Assembly (NCBI RefSeq): GCF_007830315.1
Contig: NZ_VLKJ01000003.1
Coordinates: forward strand, 310,001 to 374,000
DNA length: 64,000 bases
Direction of reading: 5' to 3'
Source of the DNA: Novosphingobium taihuense
GTDB taxonomy: Bacteria; Pseudomonadota; Alphaproteobacteria; Sphingomonadales; Sphingomonadaceae
Positions 29,115 to 38,368 of this stretch are shown here, piece after piece. The stretch's first letter is position 1, and every line of letters begins with the position of its first letter. The notes beneath the pieces are model-generated. The model was not told the DNA's origin, searched no databases, and was given only the letters and a program-made list of their open reading frames with translations. A program made the translations under genes and the position numbers.

Positions 29115-30998
29115 ATGAGCTTCCTAGTCCGCCAGATCGCGCTCAAGTCCAGTGGCGAGGAGATCGTCCGGCCGTCCACGGTCGAAGGCGAAGTCCTGAC
29201 CATCGGCCGCGATGCCGCATGCGACATCCACCTGCCCGACCTTGCCGTCGATCCACGCCATGCGCAGGTCACCCGGCAGGTCGACGGCAGCCTCGTCATC
29301 GCCTCGATCGGCGCGCAGCCGTTCGAGGTCAACGGGCGCAGCACCACGCAAAGCCCGCTCGACCCTGCGGTTGGTGCCGAACTGACTTTCGGCGGGCACC
29401 GCATCTCGGTGTCGAGCGATGCGCAAACCGGCGCCGCCACGTTCACCGTGCGCCGGGTCGAGGCCGTGTCCGATTCGGCCGAGGACAAGGACATCACCAC
29501 CGTCTACACGCTCAAGGGCCTCCTGCCCGGCAAGCGCATGTCGGCGTGGACCTTCGCGGTGCTGGTGCTGATCTCGTTCCTCGCCTTCCCGATCTACAGC
29601 TACATGACCTACAAGCCGCTGGCGATGCAGGAGAAGGCGCGCAGGCCCGATGGCTTCCATGCCGACCAGACATGGTCGTCAGGTCCGTTGAGCCTTGCCC
29701 ACAAGAACCTCGGCGGCGATTGTCAGGCCTGCCACACCCAGGCCTTCGTCGCGGTGACCGACAACGCCTGCCTCACCTGCCACACCAAGGACGCGCACGA
29801 TCACATCGCCGACAAGTCGCGCCTGCTGAAGGCGCGCGGCGAGCCCACCGGCATGGCCGCGTTGCAGCGCGCCGTGGCCAGTGCCTTCAACCGCCCAGCA
29901 GGCAGGTGTGTAGATTGTCACACCGAGCATGAAGGCGCGGGTGCTATGCCGGCCACCCAGCAGAAATTCTGCGCCGATTGCCACAACGGGATGAAGGGTC
30001 GCTTGGCCGATACCAAACTTGCCGATGCCGCCGATTTCGGGACGGCCCATCCTCAGTTCAAGCCGATGCTCATCAGCGGCATGAACGGCAAGAAGCCGCT
30101 GTTCCAGCGCGCCGACTGGAAGCCGGGGCTGACCGAGAACAACGGCCTCAAGTTCACCCACGGGCAACACCTTTCGAAGAGCAACGGCATTGCCCAGATG
30201 GTCCGGCGCATGCCCGGCCGTTTTGCTGCCAGCGATGCCCTGCAGTGCAAGGATTGCCACAAGTCCGATGCTACCGGCACCCGCTTCAAGCCGGTGGTGA
30301 TGGAAGATTCCTGCCAGTCCTGCCACTCGCTCGGGTTTGACCGGATCGGCGGCACCTTCCGCACCCTGCGTCATGGCGAGCCGGAACTGGTCGTGGCCGA
30401 TCTGCGTGCCTTCTATCGCGGCGGCGCTCCGGCGCGCCCGGCCAATCTCTCCGGCCTTGCCCGCCGCGTCCCCGGCGATGCCGCGCTGCGTTCCACCGCT
30501 GCGGACTATGCCCGCGCCGTGCGCTTCTACCCGACGCAGGCCGATCAGGCCGTGGCGCAGGTCTTTTCGCAGGGCGGCATGTGCTATGATTGCCATACCG
30601 TGACGCGCGGCGGATCTGCTGCGAGCGGTGGATTTGCCGTACAGCCCGTCGCCCAGAACGACCGTTACTATCACAAGGGCTGGTTCGATCATAAGGCGCA
30701 CAACAAGAGCGACTGCGCCGATTGCCACGTAAATGCGGCTACCTCGAACAAGGCTGCCGACCTGCTGGTGCCCGGCATCGACGGCAAGGGCGGCTGCCGT
30801 TCGTGCCATGTCGGCGGGGAAGGCGCGAAGCTTGCAACCGTATCCGTGAAAGACCCTGTCGATTCCTCGTGCGCAATGTGCCACTCCTATCACATGGATG
30901 CTGGCGCTCCCTGGGCGCCCAAGAAGGACCGGAAGAAGGACGTGGCGCAATCCGTGGCAGTGGCTGAAAGGCCCAGGTTCCCGGTGAAGCTGCGCTAG
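29115..30998 (+). CDS. FHA-domain decaheme c-type cytochrome
   Basis: A 627-residue protein with three parts. Residues about 20-100 form a forkhead-associated domain (LTIGRDAACDIHLPDLAVDPRHAQV), which binds phosphothreonine peptides; the usual Ser is Asp here. One membrane helix (about 144-163) acts as a signal anchor. The rest is periplasmic with ten CxxCH heme motifs: CQACH (from C203), CLTCH, CVDCH, CADCH, CKDCH, CQSCH, CYDCH, CADCH, CRSCH and CAMCH (C586). Start at 29115 follows GCGAGAG. Multiheme part resembles cytochrome c3/c7-type repeats. Electron partner not known. Confidence 0.88.
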   Translation: MSFLVRQIALKSSGEEIVRPSTVEGEVLTIGRDAACDIHLPDLAVDPRHAQVTRQVDGSLVIASIGAQPFEVNGRSTTQSPLDPAVGAELTFGGHRISVSSDAQTGAATFTVRRVEAVSDSAEDKDITTVYTLKGLLPGKRMSAWTFAVLVLISFLAFPIYSYMTYKPLAMQEKARRPDGFHADQTWSSGPLSLAHKNLGGDCQACHTQAFVAVTDNACLTCHTKDAHDHIADKSRLLKARGEPTGMAALQRAVASAFNRPAGRCVDCHTEHEGAGAMPATQQKFCADCHNGMKGRLADTKLADAADFGTAHPQFKPMLISGMNGKKPLFQRADWKPGLTENNGLKFTHGQHLSKSNGIAQMVRRMPGRFAASDALQCKDCHKSDATGTRFKPVVMEDSCQSCHSLGFDRIGGTFRTLRHGEPELVVADLRAFYRGGAPARPANLSGLARRVPGDAALRSTAADYARAVRFYPTQADQAVAQVFSQGGMCYDCHTVTRGGSAASGGFAVQPVAQNDRYYHKGWFDHKAHNKSDCADCHVNAATSNKAADLLVPGIDGKGGCRSCHVGGEGAKLATVSVKDPVDSSCAMCHSYHMDAGAPWAPKKDRKKDVAQSVAVAERPRFPVKLR

Positions 30999-31018
30999 CG
31001 CACCGGAACGGGGGGACG

Positions 31019-31870
31019 ATGCTGATCGCGCAGGTCACGGATATTCACTTGGGATTCGAACCCGATTCCCCCGGTGAATTCAACAGGCAGCGGCTTGACC
31101 GCGTGCTGGAGGAACTGGCTGCAATGCAGCCGCGTCCCGATCTGCTGCTCGCCACGGGTGACCTGATCGATCGCGGCGACAAGGCCAGTTACGCACGGCT
31201 GCGCGAAGCCTTTGCCGACCTGCCGTTCCCGGTTCACTATGCCCTCGGCAACCACGACGTGCGCGCCACGTTTCACGATGTCTTTCCCGAAGCCACGTTC
31301 GATGGCGGTTTCCTCCAGTACGTTGTCGAAGCGGGGCCCTTGCGGCTGATCGTGCTCGATACATTGGAAGAAGGGCGGCACGGCGGCGCCTTCTGCGAAA
31401 AGCGCGCTGCCTGGCTTAAGGCCCGCCTTGATGAAGCGCCCGACGCCCGCACGCTCATCGTCCAGCATCACCCGCCGGTCGAAGTCGGCATTGCGTGGAT
31501 GAACACGGACCCCGCCGAACCGTGGGTCGAGCGGCTAGCTGCCTGCCTGCGCGGTCGCACCAACATCGTCGGCGTGGTCTGTGGTCACATCCACCGCGCG
31601 GTGACGACCGCATGGGCAGGCACAATCGTCGCCACCTGCCCGTCAACCGCGCCGCAAGTCGCGCTCGACTTGCGGCCGATCGACCCTGACGTGCCTGACG
31701 AGCGCAATCTGATCATTGCCGACCCGCCGGGCTATGCGCTGCACTGGTTCAATGGGCGCGAACTGATCACCCACTGGGACACCGCCGAGGATCACCCGGT
31801 TCTCGCGCGTTACGACGCCAACCTTCAGGGCATGATCCAGGACATGCTGGCCGAACGCCCGCAGGCCTGA
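31019..31870 (+). CDS. CpdA-like metallophosphoesterase (probable cyclic-nucleotide phosphodiesterase)
   Basis: A 283-residue calcineurin-like phosphoesterase. It has the metal motifs TDIHLG (D8, H10), ATGDLIDRGD, LGNHDVR, VQHHPP and CGHIHRA, in the spacing of class III cAMP phosphodiesterases such as CpdA. It starts 20 bp after the FHA-decaheme gene with GGGGGAC upstream, so it belongs to the same operon. That places a likely cyclic-nucleotide hydrolase beside a protein with two cyclic-nucleotide-binding domains. Activity on other phosphodiesters cannot be excluded. Confidence 0.88.
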   Translation: MLIAQVTDIHLGFEPDSPGEFNRQRLDRVLEELAAMQPRPDLLLATGDLIDRGDKASYARLREAFADLPFPVHYALGNHDVRATFHDVFPEATFDGGFLQYVVEAGPLRLIVLDTLEEGRHGGAFCEKRAAWLKARLDEAPDARTLIVQHHPPVEVGIAWMNTDPAEPWVERLAACLRGRTNIVGVVCGHIHRAVTTAWAGTIVATCPSTAPQVALDLRPIDPDVPDERNLIIADPPGYALHWFNGRELITHWDTAEDHPVLARYDANLQGMIQDMLAERPQA

Positions 31871-31883
31871 GGCACCGTTCGCG

Positions 31884-33908
31884 CTACGGCGCAGCGGTTA
31901 CCTTCGGGGCGGCAGCAAAGGGCTTGATGCCAAGCTTGGGGTAGATCTCCGCCGGGTAGTAGAACGACCCGTCCTTCACCACCATCGCGATGGACTTGAT
32001 CGCCTTGAGGTCCTGCGTCGGATCGCCCGGCACGAGGAAAAAATCTGCCAACTTGCCGCGTTCCAGCGAGCCGAGCTGCTGGTCCTGCTTGAGATAGGTG
32101 GCCATTTCCAACGTGGCGCGCGACAGGACCTGCCCTGGTGTCATGCCCAGCTTGCCGAACAGTTCCAGCTCGCGGTGATAGTTGAACGCGCCACCGAGGT
32201 CGGTGCCAGGGATCAGCAGGATACCCTTGCGATTCATCTCGGTCAGCGTTTCGAGCACCTTGCCATAGGCAGCCACGTACTGCGCACGCTCCTGCGGCGT
32301 ATCGGTGCCGAACAGCGCCTGCTTCAACTGGCGCTGTTCGGCCGGGGGCATGTGGTCGATGTAGTCGACCGCGCCCGGGTTTGGCTGGCCGTCGAGCGCA
32401 GTCAGCCCCAGCTCATGGATGCCGATGGTCGGCTCGTGCGCGGTGTGCCGGGCGACCATCGCATCGAGCGTCGCCTGCACCTTGGCGGATTTCATGTCGA
32501 GCGTAGGAAAACGCCGCATCGCGGTGAAACGGAACAGCGTGCGGGTGTCCTCGCCGGGGTTCAGCACCCAGCCGAGCATGAGCTGGTTGACGTGGGTGAT
32601 CTCGTCGAACCCGGCGGCGATCATCGCATCGGCATTGGAAAACGCCGGCACGTGCCCGGCCACCCTCATGCCAAGACGATGCGCCTCTGCCACGACCGCC
32701 GGGGCCCAGTCGGGGTTCATCGAATTATAGAGCTTGGCCTGCCAGAAGCCCCGTGCCGCATACTTGCGCACCGCCGCGATGGCTTCATCCTGTGTCGACA
32801 CCAGCGTCCCGTTGCGCGCCGAGAACGGACTCTTGCCCTCGATGAAGCCCGACCGGATGATGCGCGGACCCGCCAGTTCGCCCTTGTCGATCCGCGCCAC
32901 CAGCTTGTCGAGGACGTCGTCGCGGTTGCCCATGTCGCGCACCGTGGTGATGCCCGCCAGCACGTTGAGCAGGGCATCCTGCTGCCCGATGTGGCCGTGC
33001 ATCTCGTAAAGCCCCGGCACAAGCGTGCCGCCGCCACCTTCGATCGTGGTTTCGCCCGGCGTCGCCACGCTGCCTGCCGCCACGACTTCGCTGATGCGGT
33101 TGCCGGACACGACCACGTCGCGCAGATCGGTCAGCGCTTTCGCCACGGGGTCGAACAGTCGCACGTTGCGGATGCGCACTGGCCCTGGATAGTGCCGCGC
33201 GCCCTCCGCCTGCAGTCGCGAGAACCGCTCGGCCCCGAGCCTCTCGGCCAGCGCGACCAGCGGCTCTTCCGAAACCTTCTCATAGCCCTTGCGCACCAGC
33301 ACGTTGCTGTCTGTCAGCACCGCGAACAGCTCGCCCGAACCTTCGAGCGCGATGTAGTTCGGATCGAGTGCCAGCCCGCCAAGTTCGTAGATCGTGACGT
33401 CGACCTTGCCATCAGGCCCGTCGAAGCTGCGGCGATCCCGTTCGACCAGGGTCGCCGTGCCGCCCGGCGCGATGGCAAGGCTGCGGCCGGGGGCCGCGAG
33501 CAGAGCCCTGGCAAGGATCGCGATGTCGAAGACCGACCCGTTCTGCGTCACATAGTAGCGGGGAGCATCCTTGCCTTTGATCGTGCCCTTGCCGGCAAGG
33601 TCGGTCCAGCTGGCGCCTGCCGCCGTGCGCCGAAAGCTTTCGTTGACCGCATTGCCGAAGGTGGTCTTGCCGGTGATGCGCCAGTCTACCGGGGCCCCAT
33701 CGGCATCGAGCGTTACCGTTTCCCGGATCGTTGGCCCGCGCCCGTTCTGCTTGATGTCATACTCGATGCTGACCTTGCGGCCTTCGCTGTCCACCACGTA
33801 GCGACCGATGTCGACGCCTTCGGTTACCATGCGGAACTCGATTGGCTTGGCGCACAGCGGCGATGCGGCGCTGACGAGCGCCGCCGCGAGGAACAGCTTG
33901 AACTTCAT
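31884..33908 (-). CDS. Exported amidohydrolase
   Basis: A 674-residue protein with signal peptide KLFLAAALVSAASPLCA, a beta-rich N-terminal domain of about 240 residues, and a C-terminal amidohydrolase barrel. Metal-binding landmarks are EMHGHIGQ (replacing the canonical HxH by a HGH), AGHVPAFSNADAMI, THVNQL and GTDLGGAF, with the closing GSLERGKLADFFLVPGDP of imidazolonepropionase-like enzymes. Probable substrate is a cyclic amide or peptide in the periplasm. It follows rpoN on the same strand by 49 bp and is convergent with the CpdA-like gene. Confidence 0.86.
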   Translation of the reverse strand: MKFKLFLAAALVSAASPLCAKPIEFRMVTEGVDIGRYVVDSEGRKVSIEYDIKQNGRGPTIRETVTLDADGAPVDWRITGKTTFGNAVNESFRRTAAGASWTDLAGKGTIKGKDAPRYYVTQNGSVFDIAILARALLAAPGRSLAIAPGGTATLVERDRRSFDGPDGKVDVTIYELGGLALDPNYIALEGSGELFAVLTDSNVLVRKGYEKVSEEPLVALAERLGAERFSRLQAEGARHYPGPVRIRNVRLFDPVAKALTDLRDVVVSGNRISEVVAAGSVATPGETTIEGGGGTLVPGLYEMHGHIGQQDALLNVLAGITTVRDMGNRDDVLDKLVARIDKGELAGPRIIRSGFIEGKSPFSARNGTLVSTQDEAIAAVRKYAARGFWQAKLYNSMNPDWAPAVVAEAHRLGMRVAGHVPAFSNADAMIAAGFDEITHVNQLMLGWVLNPGEDTRTLFRFTAMRRFPTLDMKSAKVQATLDAMVARHTAHEPTIGIHELGLTALDGQPNPGAVDYIDHMPPAEQRQLKQALFGTDTPQERAQYVAAYGKVLETLTEMNRKGILLIPGTDLGGAFNYHRELELFGKLGMTPGQVLSRATLEMATYLKQDQQLGSLERGKLADFFLVPGDPTQDLKAIKSIAMVVKDGSFYYPAEIYPKLGIKPFAAAPKVTAAP

Positions 33909-33957
33909 GGCAGGATAGGCCCCGGAAAACGTTTCAATTGCGACGAGGCTAACCCAG

Positions 33958-35451
33958 TCAGCGCACGCCTGCCAGTGCCTTCTGCCGCCGCCGCTGCACC
34001 GAACTTCCCAGCCCGATCGCCTCGCGATACTTGGCCACCGTGCGCCGCGCGAGATCGAAGCCGCGCGCCTTCAGCAGGTCGACCAGCGCGTCGTCCGAAA
34101 GGATCGCCTTGGGGTCCTCCGCATCGATCAGCTGGCGGATCGCGGCTTTCACAGCCTCTGCCGAAGCGCCTTCGCCGTCCGACGATCCCACGCCCGAGGT
34201 GAAGAAATACTTCAGCTCGAACGTGCCGCGATTGCAGTGGAGGTACTTGTTCGAGGTTACCCGGCTTACAGTCGATTCGTGCATCGAGATCGCTTCGGCC
34301 ACGGTGCGCAGCGTCAACGGACGCAAGTGCGCAACGCCGTGGCGGAAGAAACCGTCCTGTTGCTTCACGATCTCTGCGGCGACTTTGAGAATCGTCTTCT
34401 GCCGTTGGTCGAGCGCCTTGAGCAGCCAGTTGGCATCGGCCAGCTTTTCGCCAAGCCAGGCCTTGGCGTCCTTGGTCATGCAGGCGCCGCGCATCTCGAC
34501 GTAGTAGCTGCGGTTGACAATCAGCCGCGGCAGGGTGGCCTGGTTGAGCGCAATGTCCCAGCCGCCGTCCTTGCCACTGCGGATCAGGATGTCGGGCACC
34601 ACCGCCTCGGCCATTCCCCCGCCAAAGCGCAGGCCCGGGCGCGGGTCGTAGCTGCGCAACTCCGCCAGCATCTCGGCGAAGTCCTCGTCGTCGACCTGGC
34701 ACAGTCGCTTGAGCCGCGCGACTTCGCCGCGCGCGACAAGCTCCAGATTGTCGATCAGCCGCGCCATGCACGGATCGTAGCGGTCGGCCTCCTTGGCCTG
34801 CAGCGCGATGCATTCAGCCAGATTGCGCGCGCCGATGCCCGTCGGGTCGAGCGACTGGACCAGACCCAGCGCGCGTTCGACCACGACCGCCGAAAGGCCC
34901 AGCGCTTCGGCCACTTCGCCCAGCGGCACGGTCAGGTATCCGGCTTCGTCGAGCTGGTCGATCAGCCAGCGTGCCACGAACAGCAATTGCGGGTCGGACG
35001 TCTCGGCACCGATCTGCGCGTGGAGATGCTCGGCCAGCGTTTCCTCGCTGCGGCCGCGCTCGTCGATGTCCGGCCCTTCGCCTCCGCCGCCGCCCATGTC
35101 TCGCGACGAGGACAGCTCGAATGTGCTGGCATCACCCGTGTCGCGATCCCGGTCGAGTGCCGAAGCGTCGATGTCGAGGGGGCGGTCCTCGGCCACGCGC
35201 CCTTCCGATACGAGTTGGTCCACCGGCGAGGATTCGAGATGCGTGCGGCGCAGCTCTTCAGGCACCGCCTCCACAGTCTCGCCCGCAGCACTTTCGCCGA
35301 TGTCCAGCAGAGGGTTTGCGTCCAGCGCCTCACCGATGAAGGCTTCAACCTCGAGGTTGGACAGCGCCAGCAGCTTGATCGCCTGCTGCAACTGCGGCGT
35401 CATCACCAGCGACTGGGTCTGCCGGATATCCAGCCTCGGCCCGAGCGCCAT
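33958..35451 (-). CDS. rpoN: RNA polymerase sigma-54 factor
   Basis: A 497-residue sigma-54. The N-terminal activator-interacting region is RQTQSLVMTPQLQQAIKLL, an acidic linker follows, the core-binding domain contains LDPTGIGARNLAECI, the helix-turn-helix is TVAEAISMHESTVSRVTSNKY, and the C-terminal RpoN box is ARRTVAKYREA. It lies 43 bp downstream of lptB on the same strand, the frequent proteobacterial lptB-rpoN order. Confidence 0.96.
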   Translation of the reverse strand: MALGPRLDIRQTQSLVMTPQLQQAIKLLALSNLEVEAFIGEALDANPLLDIGESAAGETVEAVPEELRRTHLESSPVDQLVSEGRVAEDRPLDIDASALDRDRDTGDASTFELSSSRDMGGGGGEGPDIDERGRSEETLAEHLHAQIGAETSDPQLLFVARWLIDQLDEAGYLTVPLGEVAEALGLSAVVVERALGLVQSLDPTGIGARNLAECIALQAKEADRYDPCMARLIDNLELVARGEVARLKRLCQVDDEDFAEMLAELRSYDPRPGLRFGGGMAEAVVPDILIRSGKDGGWDIALNQATLPRLIVNRSYYVEMRGACMTKDAKAWLGEKLADANWLLKALDQRQKTILKVAAEIVKQQDGFFRHGVAHLRPLTLRTVAEAISMHESTVSRVTSNKYLHCNRGTFELKYFFTSGVGSSDGEGASAEAVKAAIRQLIDAEDPKAILSDDALVDLLKARGFDLARRTVAKYREAIGLGSSVQRRRQKALAGVR

Positions 35452-35494
35452 AGTCTAGATCCCCCCCGAGACCTGCATCAGTTGCCGTGATGCA

Positions 35495-36274
35495 TCACAG
35501 AGTGAAGCCTTCGCCGAGGTAGAGCCTGCGCACATTGGCATCCGCCACCAGCGCTTCAGGGCTACCGGCAAAGAGCACCTGCCCGCCGTAGATGATGCAG
35601 GCGCGGTCAACGATGTCGAGCGTTTCGCGCACGTTGTGGTCGGTGATCAGCACCCCGATGCCGCGCCCTGACAGGTCCTTCACCAGATGGCGGATGTCGC
35701 TGATCGAAAGCGGGTCGATCCCGGCGAAGGGTTCATCGAGCAGGATGATCGAGGGCCGCGCCGCCAGTGCACGGGCAATTTCGCAGCGCCGCCGCTCACC
35801 GCCCGAAAGCGCCATCGCGGGGCTGGACCGCAGCCGGGTGAGGCCAAATTCGTCGAGCAGACGCTCAAGCTCAGCCTCGCGCGTGGTCTTGTCCGGCTCG
35901 ATCAGTTCGAGCACGGTCGAGATGTTCTGCTCGACCGTCATGCCCCGGAAGATCGAGGTTTCCTGCGGCAGGTAGCCAAGCCCGAGGATCGAGCGGCGGT
36001 ACATCGGCAGCTTGGTGATATCCACGCCGTCTAGCAGGATGCGCCCCGAATCGGGCCGCACCAGCCCCATGATCGAGTAGAAGCAGGTCGTCTTGCCCGC
36101 GCCGTTCGGCCCGAGCAGGCCCAGCACTTCGCCCTTGCCGACCGAAAGCGAGATGTCGGTCAGGACCGCCCGCTTGTCATAGCTCTTGGCGATGGACACG
36201 ACCTCGAGCCCGCCTTGCGGAATCGGCGGTGCGGCATTCGCGGGGGCGGCAGCTTCTTCGATCACGGTCATCAA
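35495..36274 (-). CDS. lptB: LPS export ABC transporter ATPase LptB
   Basis: A 259-residue cytoplasmic ATPase that powers lipopolysaccharide extraction with LptFG and LptC. Walker A is GPNGAGKTT, signature LSGGERRRCEIARAL, Walker B SIILLDEPFAGIDP, followed by ITDHNVRETLDI, all typical of LptB. Genes lptA and lptC, which usually lie just upstream, are absent here; instead the upstream gene is on the opposite strand. Confidence 0.94.
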   Translation of the reverse strand: MMTVIEEAAAPANAAPPIPQGGLEVVSIAKSYDKRAVLTDISLSVGKGEVLGLLGPNGAGKTTCFYSIMGLVRPDSGRILLDGVDITKLPMYRRSILGLGYLPQETSIFRGMTVEQNISTVLELIEPDKTTREAELERLLDEFGLTRLRSSPAMALSGGERRRCEIARALAARPSIILLDEPFAGIDPLSISDIRHLVKDLSGRGIGVLITDHNVRETLDIVDRACIIYGGQVLFAGSPEALVADANVRRLYLGEGFTL

Positions 36275-36500
36275 TCAGGCTCTGCAGTTTCAGGCGCTTG
36301 GATGCACCAATAGCGTTTCAATGCCACGCGGCAAACCCCGCAGCGCGCGATTGGCAGGATTTATGCATGGGTGTGCTTTTACAAAGGTGAACGGGTGATG
36401 ATGTCCCGATGAAGAACGCACCGAATTGGAATTGATCTTGCAGGTTTGCCTCGTGCGTGATCTAGTGGCTATGGAGCAGGATAAACAAAGGAATGGCGCC

Positions 36501-36866
36501 ATGAACAAGGCCCTCCAGTCGCAGAAGGGCCAGTCGGCAACCGTCGATTGGCGCAAGAAGATGAGCAACAATGTTGCCTACGGTCTTCTCGTCTATACCG
36601 CCTTGCAGATTTTCGTGACCATGCACGAGATCCAGGGAGAGAGCGCCTCGATCCTGCCCGTTTTCGTCCTCGTCATGCTGGTCGCCGCGATCATCCCGCT
36701 GTTCCGCCATTTCGAACGTCGCTGGGAGCATCTGACCGACGATCAGGCGCACAATCCGGCATACAGCGTCGCCTTCAGGCGCGATCAGATCAAGGTCTGG
36801 GCTCTGGCAGCGGTGCTTCCCTTCCTGATCACCGGCGGGTTCAAGGCCTTCACTGCGCTTTCCTGA
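36501..36866 (+). CDS. Small membrane protein, unknown function
   Basis: A 121-residue protein with three hydrophobic helices (NVAYGLLVYTALQIFV, ILPVFVLVMLVAAIIPLF and VWALAAVLPFLITGGF) and a polar segment between the second and third. AAGGA lies 9 nt before the ATG at 36501; the upstream part of the open frame is not supported. Likely an inner-membrane protein conserved in Sphingomonadales, with no assigned role. Confidence 0.65.
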   Translation: MNKALQSQKGQSATVDWRKKMSNNVAYGLLVYTALQIFVTMHEIQGESASILPVFVLVMLVAAIIPLFRHFERRWEHLTDDQAHNPAYSVAFRRDQIKVWALAAVLPFLITGGFKAFTALS

Positions 36867-36961
36867 ATTCCGGCATTTTCTACCGCCAAGACCTATCGAT
36901 TGCCCCCGCCCCGCGAGGGCGCTAGACCGCGCAGCCTTCCTGCTTGCGAAAAGGTCTCTCC

Positions 36962-38308
36962 ATGCTGTCACCCGCCGATGCCCAGGAGCGCTGCGAAGCG
37001 CTGATCGCACGCGCACGCCGTGCCGGGGCCGATGCGGGCGATGCCGTGTACCTCGGCAATGCCTCCGAATCCGTTTCGGTCCGCTTGGGTGCACTCGAGG
37101 AAGTGGAGCGCTCCGAATCCGAGAACATCGGCCTGCGGGTGTTCGTCGGCGGGGCTTCGGCCTCGATCGGGTCGACCGACCTTGGCGATGCCGCACTCGA
37201 TGAACTCGCCACTCGCGCCGTCGCCATGGCGCGACTCGCCCCTGCCGACAAATTCGCTGGCCTTGCGCCTGAAGAGCTGCTGCTCAAGGGCCCCGCGCCC
37301 GATCTTGACCTTGATGATGCCGCAGAACGCAGTCCCGCCGAACTGCGCCGCCTTGCCGAAGAAGCCGAGGATGCCGCACGCGCGGTTGCGGGCGTGACCA
37401 ACAGCGAAGGCGGTGGAGCCAGCGCCGGACGCGGCCTCTTCGCACTGGCCACCAGTCATGGCTTCTCGGGAGCCTATGCCGCTTCCAGCCACAGCCTCTC
37501 GGCCAGCGTCGTTGCGGGCGAGGGCAGCGCAATGCAGCGCGACTATTCCTGGCGCAGCACCCGCTTTGCCACGGACTTGCGCGCACCGGCCGACATCGGC
37601 CGCGAAGCAGGCGAGCGTGCCGTGCGCCGCCTCAACCCCGGTCGCGTCAAGAGTGGCCCCATGCCAGTGGTGCTCGACCCGCGCGTTGCCAATTCCATCG
37701 TCGGCCATCTCCTCGGCGCGATGTCGGGCGCTTCCATCGCCCGGCGCGCGAGCTTCCTGCTCGACCGTGACGGACAGAAGCTGTTCGATAGTTCGATCAC
37801 CATTACCGACGATCCGCTGGTCGCGCGCGGCATGCGCTCGCGTCCGTTCGATGGCGAGGGCCTGCCGACCTCGGCGCGCAAGATCGTCGATGCCGGGCAG
37901 GTCACCGGCTGGCTGATGGACGCCGCCGCCGCACGTCAACTGGGCGCCACGCCCACCGGCCACGCCTCGCGCGGGTCATCAGGTGCGCCGCATGTCACCT
38001 CGAGCAATGTCGTGCTCCACCCCGGCACGCAGACTCCGGCGGAGCTCATCGCCGACATTGCCGATGGCGTCTATGTCACCGAACTGATCGGCCACGGTGT
38101 CAACGGCGTGACCGGCGATTACAGCCGCGGCGCTTCGGGCTTCCGCATCGTGAATGGCGAAATTGCCGGGGCGATTGCCGAATTCACCGTGGCGGGCAAC
38201 CTGATCGACATGTTCGCTGCGATGACCGCTGCCAACGACCTCGAAGTCTATCGCGGGATCGACACGCCAACCCTGCGCATCGACGGCATGAGCGTCGCCG
38301 GCGACTGA
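36962..38308 (+). CDS. pmbA: Metalloprotease subunit PmbA/TldE
   Basis: A 448-residue partner of TldD. It has the family's N-terminal LGALEEVERSESENIGLRVFVGG, the central DPRVANSIVGHLLGAMSG, and the C-terminal GVYVTELIGHGVNGVTGDYSRGASGF and NDLEVYRGIDTPTLRIDGM. It lacks the HExxxH zinc motif, as expected for TldE. The start at ATG 36962 is used; a TTG six codons earlier is open. tldD lies 21 kb upstream in this window. Confidence 0.94.
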   Translation: MLSPADAQERCEALIARARRAGADAGDAVYLGNASESVSVRLGALEEVERSESENIGLRVFVGGASASIGSTDLGDAALDELATRAVAMARLAPADKFAGLAPEELLLKGPAPDLDLDDAAERSPAELRRLAEEAEDAARAVAGVTNSEGGGASAGRGLFALATSHGFSGAYAASSHSLSASVVAGEGSAMQRDYSWRSTRFATDLRAPADIGREAGERAVRRLNPGRVKSGPMPVVLDPRVANSIVGHLLGAMSGASIARRASFLLDRDGQKLFDSSITITDDPLVARGMRSRPFDGEGLPTSARKIVDAGQVTGWLMDAAAARQLGATPTGHASRGSSGAPHVTSSNVVLHPGTQTPAELIADIADGVYVTELIGHGVNGVTGDYSRGASGFRIVNGEIAGAIAEFTVAGNLIDMFAAMTAANDLEVYRGIDTPTLRIDGMSVAGD

Positions 38309-38313
38309 CGCAA

Positions 38314-38350
38314 AAAGGGGCGCTGGTCCTTCCGAACCCGCGCCCCCTTG
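38314..38350 (-). terminator. Terminator between pmbA and ppa
   Basis: AAGGGGCGC (38315-38323) pairs with GCGCCCCCTT (38340-38349) around a 16-nt loop. Read on the minus strand it ends in TTTTTG, so it best serves ppa, while also lying 6 bp after the pmbA stop. Confidence 0.65.
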
Positions 38351-38368
38351 GAACCTCGCGTATAACGA

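Noticed and set aside
32175-34202. A 675-codon open frame antisense to the amidohydrolase
   Set aside because: Arginine- and histidine-rich translation typical of the complementary strand of a G+C-rich gene.
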